A stretch of DNA of 64,000 nucleotides from Xanthomarina spongicola (GTDB lineage: Bacteria > Bacteroidota > Bacteroidia > Flavobacteriales > Flavobacteriaceae), in contig NZ_QGGP01000001.1 of assembly GCF_003148645.1 (NCBI RefSeq), positions 310,001 through 374,000 on the forward strand, written 5' to 3'. A program made the translations under genes and the position numbers. Below the pieces are notes generated by a model. The model was not told where the DNA came from. It searched no databases and saw only the letters and a list, made by a program, of their open reading frames with translations. Below are positions 9,233 to 17,896 of the stretch, piece after piece. Position 1 is the first letter of the stretch. Each line of letters opens with the position of its first letter.

Positions 9233-9973
9233 ATGACTTTGCTAGACATAAAACAAGATAAAGATATTCATTTAATTGAAGCTAAAAACAATTATCGTTT
9301 TGAGCGTAAATTTACAGTGCCTACAAGTTATACTGTTAAAACCGTAGAGCAGTTTGTAAAGAGAAATACGCATCTATTTAGAGAGGTTTTTCACTTAAGA
9401 CAAGTCAATAATATCTATTTCGATACAGAAATATATAACGATTATTTTGATAATGTTTTAGGTGTATCAGACAGAAAAAAGATTAGAATTAGATGGTATG
9501 GAAACACTTTTGGCGTTATTCAAAACCCCGTTTTAGAAATTAAAATTAAAAAAGGTTTGGTTGGAGACAAATGGTCTTATAAGTTGAAGCCTTTTACACT
9601 AGATAATACGTTTACCAATAATTATATTCAAGATATTTTTAAAGACTCAAATTTACCTATTCCAATTTTGGAATCTGTTAAAATGGTAGCTCCTAAATTA
9701 TTAAATTCATACAATAGAAGATATTTTTTATCTGCTGATAATAAATTTAGAATTACAATTGATTTTGATTTAATTTATTATAAAATAGATAAGCGCTTCA
9801 ATAATTTTAGCGTGAAAAAGCCAGCACAAGATGAAAATAAAATAATAGAACTTAAATATGAATTGCAAGAAGATGATTTAGCAAATAAAATTTCAACAGA
9901 ATTTCCATTTAGATTAAATAAAAATTCTAAATATGTAAATGGTGTTAACACCATAAAACAATTTCCACAATAA
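9233..9973 (+). CDS. VTC-domain (polyphosphate polymerase-like) protein
   Basis: A 246-residue soluble protein with the VTC tunnel-domain motifs in order: ERKF (24-27), YFDT (62-65), RKKIRIR (81-87), LEIKIKKG (101-108), NRRYF (161-165), FRITIDFDL (172-180), IELKYEL (205-211) and SKYVNG (232-237). The Lys, Arg and Glu residues that in yeast Vtc4 bind phosphate, nucleotide and metal seem to be present, so polymerase chemistry from ATP is possible (inference). There is no signal peptide, so it should be cytoplasmic, probably docked on the DUF4956 membrane protein encoded 29 bases downstream. This gene pair plus CotH-like proteins recurs in bacteria, but I know of no established function. Confidence 0.87.
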   Translation: MTLLDIKQDKDIHLIEAKNNYRFERKFTVPTSYTVKTVEQFVKRNTHLFREVFHLRQVNNIYFDTEIYNDYFDNVLGVSDRKKIRIRWYGNTFGVIQNPVLEIKIKKGLVGDKWSYKLKPFTLDNTFTNNYIQDIFKDSNLPIPILESVKMVAPKLLNSYNRRYFLSADNKFRITIDFDLIYYKIDKRFNNFSVKKPAQDENKIIELKYELQEDDLANKISTEFPFRLNKNSKYVNGVNTIKQFPQ

Positions 9974-10002
9974 AAAAAATAACAATTTAAAGAGTAATTA
10001 TA

Positions 10003-10680
10003 ATGCAAGACAATTCAATTTTAAACGACATCGCCAACCAATTTGGTTCAGGAGAATCATCTATTCTAGATTTTATAATAAACATATTCATAACCATTAT
10101 TTTGGCTTACATTATTGGTTTAATATATTCTAGATATGGCAACTCCTTATCTAACCGAAAAAAATTAATACAAACATTCGTATTACTTGCTTTAACAGTT
10201 ATGCTGGTTATTTCAATTGTAAAATCTTCTTTAGCATTATCTTTAGGCTTGGTTGGTGCTTTGTCTATTGTAAGATTTAGAACCGCTATTAAAGAACCAG
10301 AGGAATTAGCCTATTTTTTTGTTGCGATAGCTATGGGTTTGGGTATGGGAGCAAACCAACGTATTGTAACTTTAATTGGAGCAATTATAATTATTCTATA
10401 TGTAGTTTTACAAAATTTTAATTCTGCTAAGAAACAAAAACTACAAAACTTAATCATTACAATTTCAAATACAACAGATAAAGGTTTAGACGAGAATAAA
10501 ATTTTAGAACTTTTAAAAAATCATACCACAAAATTAGATTTAAGAAGATTAGATAATATTAATAACAATACAGAACTATCCTTAAATGTAGAATTTAAAG
10601 ATCTAAAAAGCATTTTAAATGCTAAAAACGACCTTAAAGCATTAGGAGATATACAGTTTAGTTTTATAGAAAATTATTAA
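10003..10680 (+). CDS. DUF4956 integral membrane protein
   Basis: A 225-residue protein with about four hydrophobic helices between residues 22 and 135 and a soluble C-terminal domain of about 90 residues. The conserved DUF4956 core is visible: LVGALSIVRFRTAIKEPEEL followed by an AMGLGMGA helix. The charged motif inside the membrane region suggests a channel or scaffold for an anionic molecule (inference). It is coupled to the VTC gene (29 bases) and the CotH-like gene (3 bases). The usual genomic partner of DUF4956 is a VTC-domain protein, as here. Confidence 0.87.
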   Translation: MQDNSILNDIANQFGSGESSILDFIINIFITIILAYIIGLIYSRYGNSLSNRKKLIQTFVLLALTVMLVISIVKSSLALSLGLVGALSIVRFRTAIKEPEELAYFFVAIAMGLGMGANQRIVTLIGAIIIILYVVLQNFNSAKKQKLQNLIITISNTTDKGLDENKILELLKNHTTKLDLRRLDNINNNTELSLNVEFKDLKSILNAKNDLKALGDIQFSFIENY

Positions 10681-10683
10681 TTA

Positions 10684-12504
10684 ATGAAGCTTAAATCTTC
10701 AAATAAAAAAACATATCTATTTATAGGTGGTTTACTATTTTGTATTGTGTTTCTTTTTGCTTTCAAAGAAATATACACAAAGAAGCCAACTAAATACCCT
10801 TTACCACCATTAATTGAAAAAAAAACAGGATTAGATTTAATTCAAATTTCACTCAATGAAAAAAACTATCTTAAACTTAAGAAAAAAAGAGATAAGGCTT
10901 TAAGCGTAGGAATTTTAGAAACTAATGATTCAGATTATGTTCCTGCAACTATAACTTATCAAGATGAAAATTATAGAGCAGAGATAAGATTAAAAGGAGA
11001 TTGGACAGATCATTTAAAAGATGACAAATGGTCTTTTAGAATAAAATTAAAAGACAATAAAACCATAATGGGTATGCGTAAGTTTTCTGTGCATAGACCT
11101 GAATCTAGAGGCTTTATTAATGAATGGCTTTATCATAAAGCAATAAAAGCTGAAAAAATAATGGGTTTAAGATATGGGTTTCTAGAGGGAATGATTCATG
11201 TTAAAAAAAATCATTCATCAGAATACTTAACTAAAGAAGTAGGTATTTATGCTATTGAAGAATCTTTTGATAAACGAACTATTGAAAGTAATGCAAGGAA
11301 AGAAAGTGTTATATTAAAATTCTCTGAAGAAGATTTTTGGGCTAAAGTAAAAAGGAGTAAGGCTATAGGAGACCCATCTGGTATTTTTTGGCGAAACTTT
11401 ATGAGTTTAGATGTAGATTTTCCTATAACTACATTTGGTGAAGATAAAGTATTACAAAACGAAACTTTACATCAATATTTTAAGCTAAGTAAAAATTTGT
11501 TAAGTGATTTACGAAATGGCAATAAAACTATTGACCAGGTTTTTGATGTTAAAGAGTTAGCCATGCAAAATGCTATTCTAAATTTATTTGGGGCTACACA
11601 TGGTGTATATGCCATAAATGTTAGGTTTTATTATAATCCAATTACTAGCAAGTTAGAACCATTAGCATTTGATGGAAACGCTGGAAAAATCATTGACAAC
11701 TATATACATTTTGATTTTCTTAATTCACAAAAAGATTCAATTTATTTAAAAGAGCTGGCTTATGCTTTAGAAAAAGTTTCTAATCCTAGTTATCTAAATA
11801 ACATAGTACAAAAACATAAAGAAGAGCTTACATATTTTAAAAAAGAATTAAAAAATGAGTATAGATGGCCACTTATAAAAATTGAAAACTTTGAAAAAAA
11901 CCAAATGATTTTAAAAAATGAACTAATAAGGCTAAAAAATATATATAATATTGAAAACATTACTATACCAACAGAATTAAATGAACTGAATACCCTTGAC
12001 GAAATTAAAATTTCCGAACCAAATAAATGGCAAAATAAAAATATAAATATCAGTCAAGTTAAAAACACCAAGAATGTATATAAATTAGAAAGAAGCAACC
12101 CAAATCAAGCTGCATATGTTATTATAGATAGCTTAAAAACATATTTAAATACAACTTATAAAATATCTATGTTAATTAAAAAAGGCGATATTGGAAATGC
12201 TTTCGGGCTTAGGGTTCAAGGTGTTTTTCCAAATAGAATAGATGCTGTTTTTAATTTAGAGGAAGGAACTTTAAAAAATATTGCCAATACAGGAAGCTTT
12301 ATTAACGAAGGGGCAACAATAAAAAAACAAGATGATAATTGGTTTGAAATAACTGTTAAGGTAAAACCAAACACAAATATTATTAAACTTGTATTTGGAC
12401 CCACAAATATAGATAGCCAAATATTAAAGTGGGTTAGTCCAACTACTAATAAAGAAAGTTCTTTTATAAATTACTCAAGTTTAAAAATTGAAGAATTAAA
12501 ATAA
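10684..12504 (+). CDS. CotH-like protein with C-terminal beta-sandwich
   Basis: A 606-residue protein with an N-terminal membrane anchor (about residues 10-28), the rest extracytoplasmic. Residues about 95-340 show the CotH-type order: EIRLKGDW, WSFRIKL, then FSVHRPESRGFINEWLYHKA, GIYAIEESFDKRTIE and LEPLAFDGNAG, the last in the place of the WDxD metal motif of CotH kinases. Residues about 450-606 look like a jelly-roll carbohydrate-binding domain. CotH proteins are atypical kinases or phosphotransferases, so transfer of phosphate to a surface polymer or protein is possible but untested. It closes the VTC/DUF4956 set; a 56-base gap precedes wzx. Confidence 0.75.
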   Translation: MKLKSSNKKTYLFIGGLLFCIVFLFAFKEIYTKKPTKYPLPPLIEKKTGLDLIQISLNEKNYLKLKKKRDKALSVGILETNDSDYVPATITYQDENYRAEIRLKGDWTDHLKDDKWSFRIKLKDNKTIMGMRKFSVHRPESRGFINEWLYHKAIKAEKIMGLRYGFLEGMIHVKKNHSSEYLTKEVGIYAIEESFDKRTIESNARKESVILKFSEEDFWAKVKRSKAIGDPSGIFWRNFMSLDVDFPITTFGEDKVLQNETLHQYFKLSKNLLSDLRNGNKTIDQVFDVKELAMQNAILNLFGATHGVYAINVRFYYNPITSKLEPLAFDGNAGKIIDNYIHFDFLNSQKDSIYLKELAYALEKVSNPSYLNNIVQKHKEELTYFKKELKNEYRWPLIKIENFEKNQMILKNELIRLKNIYNIENITIPTELNELNTLDEIKISEPNKWQNKNINISQVKNTKNVYKLERSNPNQAAYVIIDSLKTYLNTTYKISMLIKKGDIGNAFGLRVQGVFPNRIDAVFNLEEGTLKNIANTGSFINEGATIKKQDDNWFEITVKVKPNTNIIKLVFGPTNIDSQILKWVSPTTNKESSFINYSSLKIEELK

Positions 12505-12560
12505 TTTTTTATAAAATAAGTGTTTGTGTACGTACATAATTATTGCATTGTATAATTTTT

Positions 12561-13865
12561 ATGCATAAAATAAAAAAAATAGTAATAGAGTTATATAATA
12601 ACGAGTTAATTAGTAAAAGCGTTAAGGTTCTGCTTTTAAGAGTTTTAGGGGTTTTACTGTTTTTTTCAACAACTCTTTTTATTACAAATTTCATTGACCC
12701 AATAACTGTTGGAAAGTATGATTTTACTAGATCTACACTTATTATCTTAGGAGGATTAAGTGTTATAGGTATGAATCAGTCTATAATTTATTATTCAGGG
12801 TATTTAGTTTCAAACAATGCATTCAATCACTTAAAGCAATTATATATAAAAATGATAATTATCATTTTTTGTATCTCTTTGATTTTAGGCTTTTTATACC
12901 TTTTAATTAATGATGACTTTATAAATTCTTTTTTTGAAAAGCAAGTTTCAAATTTAATCTTAAAGTCTGTAGTAACCATCTTTTTTTATGGCTTAACTAT
13001 GCTTAATATAGATGTATTTAGAGCTATTAACAAAATTTATATTTCAGAATTATTTAGAAATGTTTTTAGGTTTGTTTTCTTTTTTCTTGCAGTAATAGGT
13101 GTTTATTACACCAATAATAGTAATTGGTTGGTAGATGTGTTTTTATTGAACTTTTTACTATTAGCTATTGTCTCTACAGTAATTCTGTTGTTATATTTTA
13201 ATAAAATCAGATTAACAGAAAACTCGTTTAATTTTTCCTATAAAACAATAATTAAACGATCCTGGCCAATGGCAATAAGCACAATAGCATTAGTTTTAAT
13301 GCAAAGTGTCGATGTTATTCTATTAGGAAAATTTACTAATTTCGAAACAGTTGCATATTATTCAGCAGCAATAAAATTAACAACAATAATATCTTTAGTA
13401 CTTACTTCTGTAAATGCAGTCTTTGCTCCTAAAATCGCTGAATTATATAGTAACAAAGATTTTTTAAATCTGAATTTAAGTTTAAAAAAAGCAACGAGAC
13501 TTATTTTTATTTTAACTATTCCCGGAATCGTTTTGCTAGCAGTGTTTTCTACAGTATTTTTATCTTTTTTTGGAGAAGGATATATGCAGGCAAAAAATGC
13601 CTTGATTATATTATTATTAGGGCAAACAGTAAATGCATTATGTGGCTCTGTAGGTGTGTATATGAATATGACTGGAAAACAAAATATATTACAAATAATA
13701 TTAATAAGTTCATTTTTATTAAACCTAATATTAAACTGGCTATTTATTCCTTTATATGGCATGATTGGCGCAGCTAGTGCCACAAGTATTAGTATGGTTT
13801 TATGGAATATAACTGGAACTATTTATCTTTTTAAAACAGATAAAATAAAAACATTTTTAAATTAA
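12561..13865 (+). CDS. wzx: Wzx-type polysaccharide flippase
   Basis: A 434-residue protein of the MATE-like (MOP) flippase superfamily with about 12-14 membrane helices. It would flip undecaprenyl-diphosphate-linked repeat units to the periplasmic face. The ATG at 12561 (MHKIKKIVIELYN) is preferred to the TTG at 12543, since family members usually begin just before the first amphipathic Lys-rich segment. Residues around WPMAISTIALVLMQSVDVILLG match the conserved second-half entry of Wzx. It is followed after 6 bases by the first sulfotransferase. Sequence identity between flippases is low, so the substrate cannot be read. Confidence 0.88.
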   Translation: MHKIKKIVIELYNNELISKSVKVLLLRVLGVLLFFSTTLFITNFIDPITVGKYDFTRSTLIILGGLSVIGMNQSIIYYSGYLVSNNAFNHLKQLYIKMIIIIFCISLILGFLYLLINDDFINSFFEKQVSNLILKSVVTIFFYGLTMLNIDVFRAINKIYISELFRNVFRFVFFFLAVIGVYYTNNSNWLVDVFLLNFLLLAIVSTVILLLYFNKIRLTENSFNFSYKTIIKRSWPMAISTIALVLMQSVDVILLGKFTNFETVAYYSAAIKLTTIISLVLTSVNAVFAPKIAELYSNKDFLNLNLSLKKATRLIFILTIPGIVLLAVFSTVFLSFFGEGYMQAKNALIILLLGQTVNALCGSVGVYMNMTGKQNILQIILISSFLLNLILNWLFIPLYGMIGAASATSISMVLWNITGTIYLFKTDKIKTFLN

Positions 13866-13871
13866 TAATTA

Positions 13872-14789
13872 ATGGCATTACCTAATTTTATCATTGCAGG
13901 GTTCCCTAAATGTGGGTCAACGTCATTGCATTATTATTTAGAAGAGCACCCTGAAATCTTTATGCCAAAGCAAAAAGAACTTCACTATTTTACATATAAC
14001 ATTTTATCTAGCATGACTGCTGGCCCACAAGATAATGAAGTTAATAAATTTCATATTAATTCCTTTAGGGAATACCAAAAATGCTATAATGATGTAAAAA
14101 ATGAAATTGCTATTGGCGAAGCATCACCTTCTTATATAAATTATGATTCCTGTATTCCAGATTTAAAAGAAAAGTTAGGGGACAATGTTAAGATTGTAAT
14201 CCTGTTAAGAGATCCAATAAAAAGAGCTTATTCAAATTACCTACATTTAGTAAGAGAGCATAGAGAAAAATTAAATTTTAAGGATGCTATTTATGAAGAG
14301 CCAAATAGAGTGAAAGCAACTTATTCAGATTTTTGGTATTACACATTTAATTCCTTTTATTACAAGAAAATAAAAGCATATAAGGAAGCTTTTAAAAATG
14401 TATTACTAATTACAACCGAAGAATTAAATAATAACACCGAAGAAACTGTAAAGAAAGTCTATCGTTTTTTGGAAGTAGATACAGAGTTTTCACCTAATAA
14501 TATAGACAGGCGTTATAATCCTGGAGGAGTTTATAGCGATAATTTGATAACAAGATTAGTCTTTAAACAAAGTAGCTTTAGAGTTTTTATTAAAAAAATT
14601 ATGCCAATTACACCATGGATGAAACACCTAAAACATAAAGTAATTGGAAATTTTAAAAAAGAAACACCTCAAATAAACCAAGAAACGGAAGATTATTTAA
14701 TAAATCTATTTAAAGAAGACGTTATAATGCTGAAAAAGGATTTTAATGTTAAAACAGAATTATGGAATTCTAAATTTTCTGAGAATTAA
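13872..14789 (+). CDS. PAPS-dependent sulfotransferase 1
   Basis: A 305-residue cytosolic-type sulfotransferase. The 5'-phosphosulfate-binding loop GFPKCGSTSLHYYL is at residues 10-23, and the 3'-phosphate-binding motif is VILLRDPIKRAYSNYL, with Arg113-Asp-Pro and Ser121. These bind PAPS; the enzyme moves the sulfuryl group to an acceptor, presumably a sugar hydroxyl of the repeat unit made by neighbouring glycosyltransferases. Its start lies 6 bases after wzx, and sulfotransferase 2 follows after 3 bases. With cysQ, cysC, cysD and cysN in the same locus, the polymer is predicted to be sulfated. Confidence 0.92.
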   Translation: MALPNFIIAGFPKCGSTSLHYYLEEHPEIFMPKQKELHYFTYNILSSMTAGPQDNEVNKFHINSFREYQKCYNDVKNEIAIGEASPSYINYDSCIPDLKEKLGDNVKIVILLRDPIKRAYSNYLHLVREHREKLNFKDAIYEEPNRVKATYSDFWYYTFNSFYYKKIKAYKEAFKNVLLITTEELNNNTEETVKKVYRFLEVDTEFSPNNIDRRYNPGGVYSDNLITRLVFKQSSFRVFIKKIMPITPWMKHLKHKVIGNFKKETPQINQETEDYLINLFKEDVIMLKKDFNVKTELWNSKFSEN

Positions 14790-14792
14790 AAA

Positions 14793-15698
14793 ATGAAAGA
14801 CCTAACATTACCAAACACATTTTTAATAGGTGCACAAAAAGCTGCTACTACTTCTGTTTATAGCTGGTTAGCACAACATACAGAGATTTGCGCTCCTATG
14901 GCTGTTAAAGATTATGCGTTTTTTACAAGAGACGAATTTTACGCTAAAGGGTTAAGCCATCTTTCAAACTTTTATGAAGACGAGCATAAAAACGAAAAAA
15001 TAGTATTACAAGGAAGTGTTCATTATATATTTTTCGAAAAAGCATTAAAAAGAATCCAAGAATTTAATCCAAATTCTAAATTCATACTTATCGTTAGAAA
15101 TCCAATTGAAAGAGCTATTTCGGCTTATCAATATGCTCTTAAATTTAATTATGAAAACCTACCTATTAAAGAAGCTTTTGCTAAGGAGGAAGAACGATTA
15201 AAAGGTTGTGATGTACGTACATTATCTGAGTTAACATATAAGCATCATGGATTATACTATAAACAAATACAAACATTTTTAAAATATTTTAAAAAAGAAC
15301 AACTAAAGGTAGTATTGTATGATGATGTTTCAGAAAACTCTAATCAGGTAGTAAAAGATTTGTTTACTTTTTTAAACATTGATGATGGTTTTATTCCAGA
15401 ATTTAAGTCATTAAATAATACTGGAGATATTAAAAATAAAACATTTCAAAAAATCGTTTTTGGAGATGGAGCTTTTAGGAATTTTCTAGTAAAAAAGGTT
15501 TTTAAATCAATTATTTCAGATGCTTTAAAAGCAAAGTTAAGATGGAAAATTATTCATTTAAATACAAAAGAAAAGCAATCAACTTATTTAGATGCAATTG
15601 ATGTAGATTTAAAAAATGAATTAATTTCTTTTTTCAAACAAGATATAGAACATTTAGAAGTTTTTTTATCAAAAGATTTAAGTTCATGGAAAATATAA
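14793..15698 (+). CDS. PAPS-dependent sulfotransferase 2
   Basis: A 301-residue sulfotransferase of the same superfamily as its neighbour but clearly divergent from it. The 5' loop reads FLIGAQKAATTSVYSWL (residues 10-26) and the 3' motif FILIVRNPIERAISAYQ, with Arg102-Asn-Pro and Ser110. The Ala-Gln-Lys-Ala-Ala form of the loop is typical of heparan N-sulfotransferase-like bacterial members. Two different enzymes suggest sulfation at two positions or on two sugars. Gaps are 3 bases upstream and 1 base downstream, so it is in the same transcript as wzx and the Wzy-like gene. Confidence 0.91.
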   Translation: MKDLTLPNTFLIGAQKAATTSVYSWLAQHTEICAPMAVKDYAFFTRDEFYAKGLSHLSNFYEDEHKNEKIVLQGSVHYIFFEKALKRIQEFNPNSKFILIVRNPIERAISAYQYALKFNYENLPIKEAFAKEEERLKGCDVRTLSELTYKHHGLYYKQIQTFLKYFKKEQLKVVLYDDVSENSNQVVKDLFTFLNIDDGFIPEFKSLNNTGDIKNKTFQKIVFGDGAFRNFLVKKVFKSIISDALKAKLRWKIIHLNTKEKQSTYLDAIDVDLKNELISFFKQDIEHLEVFLSKDLSSWKI

Positions 15699-15699
15699 C

Positions 15700-17109
15700 A
15701 TGAAAATAAAATATAACTTAAAAAATATTGTTTCCTGGTTGGTATTCATAGGTATTTTCTTCCTGCCTTTCAACTCATATATGGGAATAAGTTTTTTAGG
15801 TGAGTTTGGTCAAGACTCTTGTACCATATTTTTTTTGCTAGCAGCAATGGTCTTAGCTTTTAGGGCTATATTAAAAGGGAAAATAGAAGTTCCTTATTCA
15901 AATCCTCTTTTTCATTTAATTCTGCTTTTAATTATTTGGGTGGTTATTTCTACAATTATAAACAGCATAAGTATTGCTGGATATTATTTTAAGCAAACAT
16001 CAGGAATAAGTAGAACGATTAGGCAGTACATTGTGCTTATTTTTTCAAGTATTGTTTTTTTAATTACATACTATAATGCGTTTATTCAATTTACTGCAAA
16101 AGAACTTTTTTTTAAAATCAGAAAAATATTATATTATTCTTTTGTAATAGTACTTATTTATGCCTTTTTAGAGATTTTAATTCTAAAATTAAACATGTTA
16201 TGGTTAAGTCCAGTAGTTGAGTTGTTTAATTATTTTCCATTTGTTGATGTTTATATAGACGATAGAAATTTTAGAATTTCATCTGTTACTTTTGAAACTC
16301 CAGCATTAGCCACTTACTTGTTTTTTATTTCAGGATGGATGTTTAGTTATGTCATAACAGAAAAAGGACTTAAGAAATATGTTCCAGGATTATTAACTAT
16401 AGTATTAACATTGTTTTCAGGTTCAAGAGCTGGGTTTTTAATAATTTTTATTCAAGCAATAGCTTTTGGATATTTTTTATTAAAAAGTAAAAAATATCAA
16501 ATTCTATTTGTTAGAATTGTAAAGTACTCGTTATTACTTTTTGCTGTAATATTTATTTTTAAAGGAAGAACAGTAACCACCTATATTTACGAAAAAGCAA
16601 CATCATTTGAGATAGAAGACGATACTCATGCCATTTCTAACAAATCTAGATTTGGAATACAGTACGCTCTTTACCAAGTGTTTTTGCAAAACCCAGTTTT
16701 TGGTGTTGGTTTAGGACAACAGACATTTGTATCTAAAGATTTTTATCCAGATTGGGCAACAGAAGACAATTGGGAATTTAGATTAAAATATTTAAATGAA
16801 GATGTTAAAAGCTTTCCACCTGGTTATAACATTTATCTAAGAATAATGGCTGAATTAGGGATTATTGGTTTAGTTATTTTTCTATTTCTTTTATTTGCCA
16901 TTTTATATGTAGCATACAAAATGTCCCGAAATAAAGACGAAGGCACCTCTCTAATAGCAATAGTGGTTTTTGTTTCTATACTAGGTGTCTTTTTTAATTG
17001 GTTAAAAATGGACACCTTTAGAACTTTTAATTTTTGGATTAACTTAGCATTATTATTAGCCATAACAAAAAACAGAATAAAGTTTAATTTAAATGCCGAA
17101 AAGTCTTAG
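15700..17109 (+). CDS. O-antigen polymerase/ligase-like membrane protein (Wzy/WaaL family) 1
   Basis: A 469-residue protein with about 11-12 hydrophobic helices and one large periplasmic loop (about residues 295-375) that contains the O-antigen ligase-like signature around NPVFGVGLGQ. A short motif GSRAGFLI near residue 250 is typical of the family. It either polymerises flipped repeat units (Wzy) or ligates them. The last 17 bases overlap the glycosyltransferase that follows, so expression is coupled. A second related gene lies at 17893, and which of the two is the polymerase cannot be decided here. Confidence 0.82.
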   Translation: MKIKYNLKNIVSWLVFIGIFFLPFNSYMGISFLGEFGQDSCTIFFLLAAMVLAFRAILKGKIEVPYSNPLFHLILLLIIWVVISTIINSISIAGYYFKQTSGISRTIRQYIVLIFSSIVFLITYYNAFIQFTAKELFFKIRKILYYSFVIVLIYAFLEILILKLNMLWLSPVVELFNYFPFVDVYIDDRNFRISSVTFETPALATYLFFISGWMFSYVITEKGLKKYVPGLLTIVLTLFSGSRAGFLIIFIQAIAFGYFLLKSKKYQILFVRIVKYSLLLFAVIFIFKGRTVTTYIYEKATSFEIEDDTHAISNKSRFGIQYALYQVFLQNPVFGVGLGQQTFVSKDFYPDWATEDNWEFRLKYLNEDVKSFPPGYNIYLRIMAELGIIGLVIFLFLLFAILYVAYKMSRNKDEGTSLIAIVVFVSILGVFFNWLKMDTFRTFNFWINLALLLAITKNRIKFNLNAEKS

Positions 17110-17896
17110 CAACATTGCTGTTTTAATACCACATTATAATAACCCAATAGATTTAGAAAAAACTATTTTATCTATTGTCGAACTCATTCCTATTGATGTA
17201 TTTATTGTTGATGATGGAAGTTACCAGAAACCAAACCAAACCAAATTAAAAGAAATCTTTACTCTTGGTGAGATTGAATTTATTGAATTACAACAAAATC
17301 AAGGAATAGAAAACGCTTTAAATGTTGGATTAAAAGAAATTAAAAAAAAAGATTACAAATATATAGGAAGGCTAGATTGCGGAGATTTTTGTAAACCTAA
17401 TAGATTTATTAAGCAAATAGAATATTTAAATAATAACGAAGACATATACTTATTAGGAACTTGGGTTAATATACTCAATGAAAAGGGTAATTTATTATAT
17501 GTTTTAGAACACCCAGTAACTTATAATGAATTAAAGAAAAAAATGTATTTAAACAGTATGTTTGTGCATCCATCAGTAGTATTTAGAACTAGTATTGTTG
17601 ATTCTGTTGGTTATTATCCAACCAATTTTAAAGCAGCAGAAGATTATGCTTATTTCTTTAATATTATAAAAAAATATAAATCTGAAAATCTCCCAGAAAT
17701 ATTGTTAGATTATATTGTTGATGAAAATTCTATTTCCTCAACAAAACGAAAACTTCAGGTAAAAAGTAGAATTAGAATTATTTTAAAGCATTTTTATTTA
17801 GGATATTATCCAATAATTGGTTTGTTTCGAAGTATTATTTTATATTTTGTTTCGAGAGACTTAAGTAATAAAATAAAAAAACTTTTTAATAAATGA
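17093..17896 (+). CDS. glycosyltransferase family 2
   Basis: A 267-residue GT-A enzyme. The N-terminus IAVLIPHYNNPIDLEKTILSI, the VFIVDDGSYQKP segment (residues about 38-49) and the GRLDCGD motif in the DxD position mark family GT2. The C-terminal part has VHPSVVFR and AEDYAYFFNI. It adds one sugar of the repeat unit on the cytoplasmic face. The start overlaps the end of the Wzy-like gene by 17 bases and the stop overlaps the next gene by 4. Donor and linkage cannot be inferred. Confidence 0.9.
   Translation: MPKSLSNIAVLIPHYNNPIDLEKTILSIVELIPIDVFIVDDGSYQKPNQTKLKEIFTLGEIEFIELQQNQGIENALNVGLKEIKKKDYKYIGRLDCGDFCKPNRFIKQIEYLNNNEDIYLLGTWVNILNEKGNLLYVLEHPVTYNELKKKMYLNSMFVHPSVVFRTSIVDSVGYYPTNFKAAEDYAYFFNIIKKYKSENLPEILLDYIVDENSISSTKRKLQVKSRIRIILKHFYLGYYPIIGLFRSIILYFVSRDLSNKIKKLFNK

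Noticed and set aside
13358-13783. Minus-strand frame of 141 residues over wzx
   Set aside because: Antisense to a well supported flippase gene; composition follows that gene's codon pattern.
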